Position numbers and translations under genes: made by a program. The notes under the pieces were generated by a model. It saw nothing but the letters and a program-made list of their open reading frames with translations, ran no database searches and was not told the origin of the DNA. A stretch of 36,463 nt of DNA from Ruminococcaceae bacterium UBA3329 (GTDB taxonomy: Bacteria; Bacillota; Clostridia; Oscillospirales; Acutalibacteraceae), in NCBI GenBank assembly GCA_002361875.1, contig DERX01000009.1, positions 1 to 36,463 of the forward strand, written 5' to 3'. Shown here in pieces: positions 22,433 to 31,242 of this stretch (position 1 is the first letter of the stretch; each line of letters opens with the position of its first letter).

Positions 22433-22906
22433 ATGTGGAAGAAATATAAGAGTTTTATTATCTCAATTCTTACAGCACTTGCGGTCGGGGGATTTTCAGC
22501 ACTGCTTACAAAGGGGAATATGCAGCTTTTCGGGGAAATAAACAAGCCGCCCCTCTCACCGCCTGCATTTCTGTTCCCGATTGTTTGGACAATTCTTTAT
22601 ATTCTTATGGGATTTTCAAGCGCAACCGTTTACGAGCACAGAAAATTCAAAAAAAGAGAAGCCGAAACGGGGCTTATTTTATATGCCGTTAATCTGTTCC
22701 TGAATTTCTTTTGGAGCATAATATTTTTTAATTTCAGGGCATATACATTCGCCTTTGTATGGCTTCTCATTCTGTGGTCTGTAATACTCGCTATGATTGC
22801 GCAGTTTTATAAAGTCAACAAGCTTTCGGCATATTTGCAGATACCGTATATTGTGTGGGTTACATTTGCAGGGTACCTTACCCTTGGAATAAGTATATTG
22901 AATTGA
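22433..22906 (+). CDS. tspO: TspO/MBR family protein
   Basis: 157 residues with five predicted membrane helices, the standard TspO/peripheral benzodiazepine receptor size. Signature stretches are NKPPLSPPAFLFPIVWTILYILMG in helix 1-2, LNFFWSIIFFNFRAYTFAFVWLL in helix 3-4, and IPYIVWVTFAGYLTLGI in helix 5, with the conserved Trp residues. The family binds tetrapyrroles and cholesterol-like ligands and often senses stress or light; bacterial roles vary. GAGGTGGG precedes the ATG by 5 nt. It diverges from the amidohydrolase. Confidence 0.93.
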   Translation: MWKKYKSFIISILTALAVGGFSALLTKGNMQLFGEINKPPLSPPAFLFPIVWTILYILMGFSSATVYEHRKFKKREAETGLILYAVNLFLNFFWSIIFFNFRAYTFAFVWLLILWSVILAMIAQFYKVNKLSAYLQIPYIVWVTFAGYLTLGISILN

Positions 22907-22937
22907 AATAGAAAGAGTTGTAAAAAATATCCAATAG

Positions 22938-22971
22938 GAGTAGCGGCGGGTTTCCATGCCCGCCGAATAAT
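22938..22971 (+). repeat. Dispersed hairpin repeat, copy 7
   Basis: AGTAG, then CGGCGGG (22944-22950), loop TTTCCATG, CCCGCCG (22959-22965) and AATAATT. The core matches copy 6 exactly. Confidence 0.75.
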
Positions 22972-23162
22972 TGGTCGAACAACCGTAAATCTATCAAAAG
23001 CGAAAATAGCAAGCATGAGCAAATACTGAGGGATTTTCCTTAAATTTTATTCAGAATTTTTCATTGCAATCCATGTAACACTGATAAGCGAAGTTATGCG
23101 CTAAACACGCACGGTCATGCTTCCGCACCTGACCTTTATATTCATCGTTTTACATTTACAAT

Positions 23163-23200
23163 TTTATTTTTTCGGCGGGCGTGGAAACCCGCCGCTACAA
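23163..23200 (-). repeat. Dispersed hairpin repeat, copy 8
   Basis: On the - strand TTGTAG, CGGCGGG (23194-23188), loop TTTCCACG, CCCGCCG (23179-23173) and AAAAAATAAAA. It differs from copies 6 and 7 by one loop base and lies opposite in orientation to copy 7. Confidence 0.75.
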
Positions 23201-23209
23201 AAATATTAA

Positions 23210-23245
23210 AAAGCCAAGACACACATTTAAGTGAATCTTGGCTTT
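23210..23245. terminator. Terminator of the his-arg operon
   Basis: AAAGCCAAGA (23210-23219) and TCTTGGCTTT (23236-23245) with a 16-nt loop. T-runs lie on both sides, so it can work in both directions. It is 21 nt past the argF stop. Confidence 0.85.
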
Positions 23246-23266
23246 GTTTTTATAACTCAAATAATT

Positions 23267-24250
23267 TTAAAGCGTTGCCGCCATTACGGCTTTAATTGTG
23301 TGCATACGGTTCTCCGCCTCGTCAAAAACTATTGAGCGGTCGCTCTCAATTACCTCGTCGGTAACCTCCATACACGTTAAGCCGAATTTTTCGTAAATCT
23401 TTTTGCCGATTTCGGTATTAAGGTCGTGAAAAGCGGGCAAACAATGCATAAAACGGCAATTTTCACCTGCATTATTAAGCAAATCCATTGTAACTCTGTA
23501 CGGAGTTAAATCACGGATACGCTCTTCCCAAACCTCATCTGCCTCGCCCATAGAAACCCAAACGTCGGTATAAATTACATCGGCATTTTTTGTTGCAGTC
23601 AACGGGTCTTCGCAAAATTCAATAATAGCGCCCGTTCCCTCAGCAATTCTCATACATTCCTTTTGGAGCTCACCGTCAGGAAAATATTTCTTAGGAGCGC
23701 AGGCGACAAAATGCATTCCCATTTTTGCCGCACCGACCATTAAGGAATTGCCCATATTGAACCTTGCGTCGCCCATATAAACAAGCTTTTTACCCGAAAG
23801 AGTGCCGAAATGCTCACGGATTGTCAGAAAATCAGCGAGAATCTGCGTCGGGTGAAATTCATTCGTAAGTCCATTCCAAACGGGTACGCCTGCATACTTT
23901 GCTAAATTCTCAACGATTTCCTGCCCGAAGCCGCGGTACTCAATTCCGTCAAACATTCTGCCTAATACCCTTGCGGTGTCCGCAATGCTCTCTTTTTTAC
24001 CTATCTGCGAGCCTTGCGGGTCGAGATACACAGGGTGCATACCGAGATCCGCCGCCGCAACCTCAAATGCACAGCGGGTGCGAGTGCTTGTTTTTTCAAA
24101 AATAAGCGCAATGTTTTTGCCCTCGCAAGTCCTGTGGGGTATTCCGTTTTTCTTTTTGCTTTTTAGCTCTTCCGACAAATCAAGCAAATAGTTAATTTCC
24201 TCGGGAGTAAAATCGAGCAGCTTTAAAAAATGCCTACCTTTTAAATTCAT
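23267..24250 (-). CDS. argF: Ornithine carbamoyltransferase
   Basis: 327 residues. It makes citrulline from ornithine and carbamoyl phosphate, the sixth step of arginine synthesis. The carbamoyl-phosphate loop STRTR is at 55-59, HPTQ at 133-136, and the ornithine-binding HCLPAFHD has Cys270; DVWVSMGE is the SMG motif. ATG at 24250 is chosen because AAGGG lies 7 nt upstream and the frame then starts 10 nt after argD; an in-frame extension to 24280 would overlap argD. Catabolic OTCs look similar, but the operon position argues for biosynthesis. Last gene of the operon. Confidence 0.96.
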   Translation of the reverse strand: MNLKGRHFLKLLDFTPEEINYLLDLSEELKSKKKNGIPHRTCEGKNIALIFEKTSTRTRCAFEVAAADLGMHPVYLDPQGSQIGKKESIADTARVLGRMFDGIEYRGFGQEIVENLAKYAGVPVWNGLTNEFHPTQILADFLTIREHFGTLSGKKLVYMGDARFNMGNSLMVGAAKMGMHFVACAPKKYFPDGELQKECMRIAEGTGAIIEFCEDPLTATKNADVIYTDVWVSMGEADEVWEERIRDLTPYRVTMDLLNNAGENCRFMHCLPAFHDLNTEIGKKIYEKFGLTCMEVTDEVIESDRSIVFDEAENRMHTIKAVMAATL

Positions 24251-24260
24251 ACCTTCACCC

Positions 24261-25427
24261 TTACACATTTGCACACGCATTCTTTATTATTTCAACAGCT
24301 TTTAAAAGCGTTTCTTGCGGAATATTCAGCGCCGGAAGCAAGCGGACTTTGTCTTTAGCAGTAAGGCAGAGAACGCCTTTGTCCATTACTTCCTTAACTA
24401 TTTCCGCGGCAGGTCTTACGGGTTTAATACCAATCATAAGTCCCATTCCGCTGACACTTTCAACGCCCTTTGCGCCCTGAAGTGCTTCAAAAACAGCCTT
24501 GCTTTTCTCTTTAACATCTGCAAGAAGTGCAGAGTCAATTCGCTTTACAATACTTACAGCTGCCGCACAGCAAACGGGGTTTCCGCCGAAGGTTGAGCCG
24601 TGATCGCCGAATCCGAGAACGCTTTGTGCCTTTTCACCGATAAGCGTAGCCCCAAGCGGCAAACCGCCTGCAAGCCCTTTTGCGGTAGACACAACATCGG
24701 GTGTTACGCCGTAATTCATATAAGCGTAAAACTCTCCCGTTCTGCCGTTGCCTGTCTGAACCTCGTCAACCATAAACAGAACATCGTTTTCATTGCACCA
24801 AGCGTTTAAGCTCTTAATAAAATCAGCGTCTATGGGCAAAACCCCGCCCTCGCCCTGAATACATTCAATAAGCACGCCTGCAACGGGAGTTTCAGCGTGG
24901 ATTTTATTCAAAGCATCTAAATCGCCCATGTCCACACTTGTAAAACCGGGGGTTAAGGGATTAAACAGCTCGTGGTAATGCTCCTGCCCAGTTGCGGACA
25001 GAGTAGTAAGCGTTCTGCCGTGAAAGCTGTTTTTGAGCGTTACTATTGTATAACGGTCTTTACCGTATTTATCAAAAGCGTATTTTCTTGCAATTTTTAT
25101 TGCACATTCATTTGCCTCTGCGCCCGAATTTGAGAAAAATACCTTTTTCATTCCCGTTTTTTCGCAAAGCATTTCTGCAAGACGAGCGCACGGCTCGGTG
25201 TAATAAAGATTCGACATATGCTGAACCTTTGCAATTTGCTCTGTTATTGCCGTCTGCCAAACATCATCGGCAATTCCGAAGGATGTTACGCCTATCCCCG
25301 AACCGAGGTCAATATATTCTTTTCCGTTTTCGTCCTTTACAACCGAACCCTTACCGCTGACAATGCTTACGGGAAAGCGATTGTATGTATTTGCTATGTA
25401 TTTTTTATCTGTTTCTTGTAAACTCAT
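24261..25427 (-). CDS. argD: Acetylornithine aminotransferase
   Basis: 388-residue PLP enzyme of the class III (subgroup II) aminotransferases, converting N-acetylglutamate semialdehyde and glutamate to N-acetylornithine. It shows SNSGAEANECAIKIAR, FHGRTL, the cofactor Asp in FMVDEVQTGNGRTG, and the PLP lysine Lys250 in STAKGLAGGLPLGA. Its start overlaps the argB stop by ATGA (4 nt), with GGAG just upstream inside argB, so the two are translationally coupled. Confidence 0.96.
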   Translation of the reverse strand: MSLQETDKKYIANTYNRFPVSIVSGKGSVVKDENGKEYIDLGSGIGVTSFGIADDVWQTAITEQIAKVQHMSNLYYTEPCARLAEMLCEKTGMKKVFFSNSGAEANECAIKIARKYAFDKYGKDRYTIVTLKNSFHGRTLTTLSATGQEHYHELFNPLTPGFTSVDMGDLDALNKIHAETPVAGVLIECIQGEGGVLPIDADFIKSLNAWCNENDVLFMVDEVQTGNGRTGEFYAYMNYGVTPDVVSTAKGLAGGLPLGATLIGEKAQSVLGFGDHGSTFGGNPVCCAAAVSIVKRIDSALLADVKEKSKAVFEALQGAKGVESVSGMGLMIGIKPVRPAAEIVKEVMDKGVLCLTAKDKVRLLPALNIPQETLLKAVEIIKNACANV

Positions 25428-26290
25428 TTTTTATCTCCTGTGACCATTGTACCTGCGCCCTCTGCGGTGAGAAGCTCCATAAGAATTGAATGGGGGATTC
25501 TGCCGTCCATTATTGTTACATTTTCAACGCCCATTTTTATCGCCTCAACACAGCAGTCAACCTTCGGAATCATTCCGCCTGCAATTATCCCCTCTTCTTT
25601 AAGCTTTTGAGCCTCTGTAACCGTAAGCTCCGGAATCAGCGTTGACGGGTCGTCTTTATCTCGGAGTACACCTGCAATATCGGTCATCATTATAAGTCTT
25701 TCCGCCTTGAGTGCTCCTGCAATAAATGCCGCAGCAGTGTCGCCGTTGATGTTGTAGGTATTGCCCTTTTTGTCACAGGCAACCGTTGAAACTACGGGAA
25801 TATAACCGTATTCAAGGATACCCTCAACAGGCTCAATGTTAATCTTTGTTATTTCGCCCACATAACCTAATTTTTCATTCTTAACCTTTGCCTCAATAAG
25901 CTTGCCGTCAATACCGGAAACACCCATTACATTGGCGCCCTGCACCTGAAGAAGATTTACAAGTGATTTATTAACCTTGCCTGCAAGCACCATTGAAACA
26001 ATATCAACTGTTTCCTTATCGGTAACACGAAGACCGTCAACAAACTCCGCTTTTTTGCCGAGTTTATTCATCAGGTCGTTAATTTCGGGCCCGCCGCCGT
26101 GAACAAGAACAACCTTAACGCCTATAAGCCACAAGAGAACTATGTCCTCCATAACCTGCTTTTTAAGGCTTTCGTTTATCATTGCGTTGCCGCCGTATTT
26201 AACAACTACGACCTTTCCCACATAACGCTTAATGTAGGGAAGAGCCTGTGTTAAGACCTCTGCACGCTCTGCATTTGAAAAATTTTCCAT
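25424..26290 (-). CDS. argB: Acetylglutamate kinase
   Basis: 288 residues of the amino acid kinase family. It phosphorylates N-acetylglutamate, often the step inhibited by arginine. Seen: VVVKYGGNAM near residue 28, VVLVHGGGPEINDLMNKLG, NINGDTAAAFIAGAL, and GGMIPKVDCCVEAI. The N-terminal helix present (about residues 1-22, ALPYIKRYVGK) is of the kind found in arginine-sensitive hexameric kinases, so feedback control is likely but not proven. GGAGG lies 8 nt before the ATG; argJ ends 15 nt upstream. Confidence 0.96.
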   Translation of the reverse strand: MENFSNAERAEVLTQALPYIKRYVGKVVVVKYGGNAMINESLKKQVMEDIVLLWLIGVKVVLVHGGGPEINDLMNKLGKKAEFVDGLRVTDKETVDIVSMVLAGKVNKSLVNLLQVQGANVMGVSGIDGKLIEAKVKNEKLGYVGEITKINIEPVEGILEYGYIPVVSTVACDKKGNTYNINGDTAAAFIAGALKAERLIMMTDIAGVLRDKDDPSTLIPELTVTEAQKLKEEGIIAGGMIPKVDCCVEAIKMGVENVTIMDGRIPHSILMELLTAEGAGTMVTGDKK

Positions 26291-26305
26291 TTGTATTTGC
26301 CTCCG

Positions 26306-27559
26306 TTAGGTACGGTAATCGCCGTTTATTTTAACATAATCATAGGTTAAATCGCAACCCCAAGCAGTTGCCTGATTCTCACCGCTGTGTAATTCAACAA
26401 GTATTTGAATTTCATCGGAAGAGAGAACCTCGCTTGCCTTTTCCTCGCTGAAATCAACTCCGGAGCCGTTTCTGCAAACCGCAACAACGCCATTTTCACT
26501 CTTCAAATCAACATCTACCTTGTTTATATCAAACTCGGCGTCTGCATAGCCTATGGCGCAAAGAACACGCCCCCAGTTTGCGTCCTCGCCGAACATTGCC
26601 GCCTTGAAAAGAGATGAGCAGACAACGCTTTTTGCAACGGTAATTGCCGTGTCTTTATCTTCAGCGCCGCTTACAATACATTCAAGAAGCTTTGTAGCAC
26701 CCTCACCGTCTTTGGCAAGCATACGGGTAAGATTTGCCATTACCTCGTAAAGTGCAGCTTTGAATATTTCAAAATCTTCGCCCTCGGCGGTTATTTCTTC
26801 ATTAAAGGCAAGACCGTTTGCCATAAGACATACCATATCATTTGTTGAGGTATCGCCGTCAATTGAAAGGCAGTTGTATGTTACCTTTACAATCTCGCTC
26901 AAGGCTTTCTGCAAAAGCTCGGAGCTTATTGCACAGTCTGTTGTAATGAAATTAAGCGTTGTTGCCATATTCGGGTGAATCATTCCGCTTCCCTTTGCCA
27001 TACCGCCTATTCTGCATATTTTGCCGTCTATTTGAAATTCAACCGCATATTCTTTTTTTACTGTGTCGGTTGTCATAATCGCTGTTGCGGCTTCAAGATT
27101 TTTATTATAGCAAAGCTCTTTGGCAAGAATCGGAACAGCTCTTTCAATAGGCTCAATGGGAAGCACCTGACCGATAACACCTGTGCTTGCAACAATTACC
27201 TGCTCTTTTGGAACATTAAGCTCATTTGCAACAAGCTCGCACATTCTGTTTGCCTTTTCCACTCCGTCTGCATTGCAGGTGTTGGCATTTTTGGAATTGG
27301 CGATAACAGCTATAGCCTTATTCCCGCTTTTCGCTAAATTCGCCTTTGTTACGAGAATCGGCGCACCCTTAACCTTATTTTGTGTGTAGACCGCCGCCGC
27401 ATTGCACACGACATCGCTCACATAAAGGCAAATATCATTTTTATGCTTTATATCGGGATTAAGATTTGCAATATTCGGTTTTTTTATTCCGCAGTAAGTG
27501 CCGCTTGCCCGAAATCCCTTTGGGGCGCAAACTCCGCCGTCAATAAAATTAAAGTTCAT
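26306..27559 (-). CDS. argJ: Glutamate N-acetyltransferase / amino-acid acetyltransferase
   Basis: 417 residues of the self-cleaving ArgJ (Ntn-like) family, which moves the acetyl group from acetylornithine to glutamate and so recycles it. The cleavage motif HPNMATTL places the nucleophilic Thr at residue 200, so alpha and beta chains of about 199 and 218 residues are expected. CLSIDGDTSTNDMV and GEDANWGRVLCAIGYA are conserved. Bifunctional ArgJ can also use acetyl-CoA; sequence alone does not decide. With ArgJ present, no ArgE is needed. It starts 2 nt after argC with GGAG upstream. Confidence 0.96.
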   Translation of the reverse strand: MNFNFIDGGVCAPKGFRASGTYCGIKKPNIANLNPDIKHKNDICLYVSDVVCNAAAVYTQNKVKGAPILVTKANLAKSGNKAIAVIANSKNANTCNADGVEKANRMCELVANELNVPKEQVIVASTGVIGQVLPIEPIERAVPILAKELCYNKNLEAATAIMTTDTVKKEYAVEFQIDGKICRIGGMAKGSGMIHPNMATTLNFITTDCAISSELLQKALSEIVKVTYNCLSIDGDTSTNDMVCLMANGLAFNEEITAEGEDFEIFKAALYEVMANLTRMLAKDGEGATKLLECIVSGAEDKDTAITVAKSVVCSSLFKAAMFGEDANWGRVLCAIGYADAEFDINKVDVDLKSENGVVAVCRNGSGVDFSEEKASEVLSSDEIQILVELHSGENQATAWGCDLTYDYVKINGDYRT

Positions 27560-27561
27560 AT

Positions 27562-28491
27562 TTATTCTCCTATATTAAGTCCTGTTTCTTCGGGAAGTCC
27601 CAGAACAATGTTCATATTTTGAATTGCCGCACCCGACGCACCTTTTCCGAGATTGTCAAATCGGGACACAAGCATTATTCTGTCATCATTTCCGAAAACG
27701 CTGATTTCCATATCGTCACGGCCGCTCATTTTTGAGGCTGAAAGGAAACCGCTTTCGTCCGCATTTTCACAGTATTTTACTATTCCGCCGTTATAATAAT
27801 CGCCGTAAATATTTTTAATATCTGCAAGAGTGCCGTTTATCTGCTCGTGCGCTAAAGTTATTACAACCTCCATACCCGAATAATAGCTTGAAACTATCGG
27901 AGTAAACAAGGGCATTTTGTCAAGACCGCAGATTTTGCTCATTTCGGGCAGATGCTTGTGCGTCTGCGAAAGTCCGTAGCTTCTCGGGGCGAGCAATGCT
28001 TCGCTTAACTCATCTGTTTCGTAATCGGCTATCATTTTTTTGCCGCCGCCCGAATAGCCTGTCAGAGAAAATGCGGAAACAATTGCATCACTCGTCAGTA
28101 TTCCGTTTTCCGTAAGCGGTTTTACAAGAGAGATAAATCCGCTCGCGTGACAGCCGGGGTTGGCTATTCGCTTTGAATTTTTCACGATTTCTCTCTGCCC
28201 TGTAAGCTCGGGAAAACCGTAAGCCCAGCCGTCCGCCGTTCTGTGCGCAGTCGAAGTGTCAATAACGACTGTTTTGTCATTTTTTATGAGCGTTACAGCT
28301 TCTCTTGCCGCATCGTCAGGCAGGCACAAAAACGCAATGTCCGCCGAATTCAGTGCTTCTGCTCTTGCGCTCAAATCCTTTCGCTTGTCACCTGAAAGAA
28401 TAATAAGCTCCAAATCTTTTCTTTCACCCAAACGCTCATAAATCCGAAGTCCCGTTGTGCCGGCACTGCCGTCAATAAATACCTTTGTCAT
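27562..28491 (-). CDS. argC: N-acetyl-gamma-glutamyl-phosphate reductase (type 2)
   Basis: 309 residues, the short ArgC form. It reduces acetylglutamyl phosphate to the semialdehyde with NADPH. FIDGSAGTTGLRIYERL is the Rossmann opening; Cys114 in NPGCHASGF is the catalytic residue; SLTGYSGGGKKMI and the His in SQTHKHLPEM follow. ATG at 28491 is preferred to the in-frame GTG at 28500, whose bases overlap the probable GAGTGAG ribosome binding site. It lies 11 nt after hisIE, the point where the histidine block turns into the arginine block with no visible promoter between. Confidence 0.94.
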   Translation of the reverse strand: MTKVFIDGSAGTTGLRIYERLGERKDLELIILSGDKRKDLSARAEALNSADIAFLCLPDDAAREAVTLIKNDKTVVIDTSTAHRTADGWAYGFPELTGQREIVKNSKRIANPGCHASGFISLVKPLTENGILTSDAIVSAFSLTGYSGGGKKMIADYETDELSEALLAPRSYGLSQTHKHLPEMSKICGLDKMPLFTPIVSSYYSGMEVVITLAHEQINGTLADIKNIYGDYYNGGIVKYCENADESGFLSASKMSGRDDMEISVFGNDDRIMLVSRFDNLGKGASGAAIQNMNIVLGLPEETGLNIGE

Positions 28492-28502
28492 ATTTCTCAC
28501 TC

Positions 28503-29153
28503 TTACTTTGTCATTTTTTCCTGTTTAATTTTATGGTCAATAACATGTCTGGAAGCGAGCTCCTTGTGAATGTCCGCAAGGTCAATTCCAGCCTCTATCA
28601 TAAGAACCATTACGTGATAGGCAAGGTCAGCGATTTCATAAACCGTTTCCGCCTTGTCGTTATCCTTTGCGGCAATGATAACTTCAGTGCTCTCCTCGCC
28701 GACTTTTTTTAGGATTTTGTCAAGACCCTTTTCGAAAAGATAGGTTGTGTATGAGCCTTCCTTTTTTTCTGTCTTTCTGCCTTTAATAAGCTCCATTAAA
28801 TCCTCATAGGAAAAGTCTTTCAGTTCCTCGCTTTGATAAACCTTATCGTTAAAGCAGGAAAATGTACCCGTGTGGCAGGCAGGACCGTCAGGCATTACGG
28901 AAACTACAAGCGCGTCCTTATCACAGTCCGCAGTAATTGAAACTATGTGCTGATAATTTCCGCTTGTTTCGCCTTTAAGCCAAAGCTCCTGCCGTGACCT
29001 GCTCCAAAAGCAGGTAAGCCCCTTTTCCATTGAAATTTTAAGGCTCTCTCTATTCATATAAGCAAGAGTTAACACCTTTTTGCTGACTGAATCCACAACT
29101 ACCGCCGGAATAAGCCCTTTTTCGTCAAATTTAAGTTCGTCAATATTTATCAT
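28503..29153 (-). CDS. hisI: Bifunctional phosphoribosyl-AMP cyclohydrolase / phosphoribosyl-ATP pyrophosphatase
   Basis: 216 residues with two fused domains for steps 2 and 3 of histidine synthesis. The HisI part (about 1-115) has WSRSRQELWLKGETSGN and the metal-binding CDKDALVVSVMPDGPACHTG. The HisE part (about 125-215) is the helical MazG-like KILKKVGEESTEVIIAAKDND region. An AGGAG ribosome binding site overlaps the hisF stop, and the gap to hisF is 3 nt. Also called hisIE. The final residues are lysine-rich and less conserved. Confidence 0.96.
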   Translation of the reverse strand: MINIDELKFDEKGLIPAVVVDSVSKKVLTLAYMNRESLKISMEKGLTCFWSRSRQELWLKGETSGNYQHIVSITADCDKDALVVSVMPDGPACHTGTFSCFNDKVYQSEELKDFSYEDLMELIKGRKTEKKEGSYTTYLFEKGLDKILKKVGEESTEVIIAAKDNDKAETVYEIADLAYHVMVLMIEAGIDLADIHKELASRHVIDHKIKQEKMTK

Positions 29154-29156
29154 TTT

Positions 29157-29915
29157 TTATCTCCTAACAGGAATATTTGCTTTCGCCATTTCTTCTTTTA
29201 GGTCTTTAATCTGAATTTCGCCGAAGTGGAATACAGATGCCGCAAGACCTGCGTCAACATTCGGAATTTCCTTAAACAGCGTAATAAAATCTTCGATTTT
29301 ACCTGCTCCGCCCGAGGCTATGACGGGAACGCTCACGGTGTCGCAAACCTTTTTAAGCAACTCTAAATCAAAGCCGCCCTTAACGCCGTCGGTGTCCATT
29401 GAATTTACTACAACCTCGCCCGCGCCGTTATCAACACAATTTTTTATCCAGCTTATCGCCTCAATGCCCGTGTTCTCTCTTCCGCCCTTTGCGAATACTC
29501 TGAAAACGCCGTCAACACGCTTAACGTCAACCGAAATTACAACGCATTGGTCACCGTAAAGCTTTGCCGCCTCGGAAATAAGCGACGGATTTTTAATCGC
29601 TCCCGAATTTACGCTGACCTTGTCGGCGCCGCATTTAAGCACTCGGTCAAAGTCCTCCACCGTGTTTATTCCGCCGCCGACAGTCAATGGAATGAACACC
29701 TTGCTTGCCGTTTCGGTGAGAATATCGGTAAAAATTTTACGTCCGTCCGAGGATGCGGTAATATCGTAAAACACAAGTTCGTCCGCTCCGCATTCGGAAT
29801 AGTGCTTTGCAAGCTCCACAGGCGAAGAAACATCCCGAAGCCCTGTAAAGTTAACTCCCTTTACAACTCTTCCGTCCCTGACATCAAGACAGGGAATGAT
29901 TCTTTTTGTTATCAT
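29157..29915 (-). CDS. hisF: Imidazole glycerol phosphate synthase, cyclase subunit
   Basis: 252-residue (beta/alpha)8 barrel. Catalytic Asp residues sit in RIIPCLDVRDGRVVKG and VVISVDVKRVDG; phosphate loops are LTVGGGI and VIASGGAGK. It uses ammonia delivered by HisH to form IGP and AICAR, the latter returning to purine synthesis. Its ATG overlaps the hisA stop by ATGA. Confidence 0.97.
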   Translation of the reverse strand: MITKRIIPCLDVRDGRVVKGVNFTGLRDVSSPVELAKHYSECGADELVFYDITASSDGRKIFTDILTETASKVFIPLTVGGGINTVEDFDRVLKCGADKVSVNSGAIKNPSLISEAAKLYGDQCVVISVDVKRVDGVFRVFAKGGRENTGIEAISWIKNCVDNGAGEVVVNSMDTDGVKGGFDLELLKKVCDTVSVPVIASGGAGKIEDFITLFKEIPNVDAGLAASVFHFGEIQIKDLKEEMAKANIPVRR

Positions 29916-30625
29916 CTCGCCACCTCGACAGCCTGTTTTAAATCAATATCACCCGTGTAATAGGCTTTTCCGATTATTGCGCCGTACATTCTTTTTTCTG
30001 CAAGGAGTTTAACATCTTGGAGCGAAGAAACACCGCCCGACGCCGTAATGTTCATATTAAACTTACTCATAAGCTCATGGTATAAAGCGTGGTTTGTGCC
30101 GTTCATTGCGCCGTCTTTGGAAATATCGGTACAAATAAGAGTTTCTACGCCGTCATTTTGCATTTTTTCGCAAAATTCAAATGCAGTAAGTGAGCTTTTT
30201 TCCGTCCAACCCTTTATTGCGACAAAGCCGTCACGAAGGTCAATTCCGACTGCTATTTTTTCGCCGTATTCCTTAACGGCTTCCTTTACAAAGCCTTCGC
30301 TTGTAACAGCCGCCGTGCCGAGAATTACTCGGTCAATCCCTGCCGAAATGTACCTTTCAATTGTATCCATATCGCGGATACCGCCGCCTATTTCGCAAAA
30401 AAGTCCGCTCCGTTTTTTTATTTTTAATACAGTGTCAAAATTGGGCGTTGTACCGTTTTTTGCGCCCTCCAAATCCACAATGTGAATGTGGGTTGCGCCT
30501 TGAGTTTTGAAATCCTCCGCAATTTCCGGCGGATTGTCACTGTAAACCGTCATTTTATTGTAATCGCCCTTGTAAAGGCGAACAGCTTTACCCTCAAATA
30601 AATCTATCGCAGGAAAAATAATCAT
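29912..30625 (-). CDS. hisA: ProFAR isomerase
   Basis: 237-residue barrel enzyme for the fourth step, the Amadori isomerisation of ProFAR. Asp in IFPAIDLFEGKAVRLYKGD and the second half DISKDGAMNGTN mark the two acid/base sites; GGGIRDM and TASGGVSS bind phosphate. The ATG at 30625 overlaps the hisH stop as TGATG, with GGAGGG 6 nt upstream; the TTG one codon earlier is a less likely start. It is homologous to HisF but distinct. Confidence 0.96.
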   Translation of the reverse strand: MIIFPAIDLFEGKAVRLYKGDYNKMTVYSDNPPEIAEDFKTQGATHIHIVDLEGAKNGTTPNFDTVLKIKKRSGLFCEIGGGIRDMDTIERYISAGIDRVILGTAAVTSEGFVKEAVKEYGEKIAVGIDLRDGFVAIKGWTEKSSLTAFEFCEKMQNDGVETLICTDISKDGAMNGTNHALYHELMSKFNMNITASGGVSSLQDVKLLAEKRMYGAIIGKAYYTGDIDLKQAVEVAR

Positions 30626-31242
30626 CAAAATCCCTCCGTTTCAGTAAATGCACGGAGAATTTTAAGCCCCGTTTCACCGCTTTTTTCAGGGTGAAACTGA
30701 CATCCGAACACATTTTTATTTTGTACCGTTGCGGTGAGCGGTGCTCCGTACTCCGCCGTAGCCACCGTGTATTCGTCGCAGTCCGCCGCATAAAACGAAT
30801 GGACGAAATATACGAAATCGCCGTCGTTTATATATTTGTTAACGGGACTTTCTTTCTTGAATGAAAGCGAATTCCAACCGATATGCGGAATTTTAAGATT
30901 TTTCGGAATTACATCCGCTATAGGTCTGATATTTCCGTGAATAAGCCCGAGCCCCTTATATTCACCGTACTCATAGCTTTTATCAAACAAAAGCTGCATT
31001 CCGAGGCAAATGCCCATAATCGGCTTGCCCTTTTTTGCCTCGTTTATCAAAGCGTCGCCGAGTCCGGACTCAAACAGCTTTTTTGATGCGTCGCCGAAAG
31101 CACCCACTCCGGGGAGTATTATTCTGTCTGCTTTTTCTATTTCAGATATATCGTTTGTAACAACGGCGTCTGCGCCTATTGCCGAAAACGAGCTTTTCAA
31201 TGAAAACAGGTTGCCGACGCCGTAATCTGCAATTGCTATCAT
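30625..31242 (-). CDS. hisH: Imidazole glycerol phosphate synthase, glutaminase subunit
   Basis: 205-residue class I glutamine amidotransferase that partners HisF. The nucleophile is Cys79 in IMGICLGMQLLF; the His/Glu pair is in FGCQFHPEKSGETG; the oxyanion strand is ILPGVGAFGD. Start and stop overlap the neighbours as TGATG on both sides, with AAGGAG in hisB upstream. Confidence 0.96.
   Translation of the reverse strand: MIAIADYGVGNLFSLKSSFSAIGADAVVTNDISEIEKADRIILPGVGAFGDASKKLFESGLGDALINEAKKGKPIMGICLGMQLLFDKSYEYGEYKGLGLIHGNIRPIADVIPKNLKIPHIGWNSLSFKKESPVNKYINDGDFVYFVHSFYAADCDEYTVATAEYGAPLTATVQNKNVFGCQFHPEKSGETGLKILRAFTETEGF

Larger units (their letters stand above)
22907..23209. other. Gene-free stretch between tspO and argF
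   Basis: It contains two facing copies of the dispersed hairpin repeat (22939 and 23165) about 200 nt apart. The intervening sequence (22971-23164) has no convincing frame, RNA fold or homology that I recognise. The whole could be a small composite element bounded by the two repeats. Confidence 0.5.
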
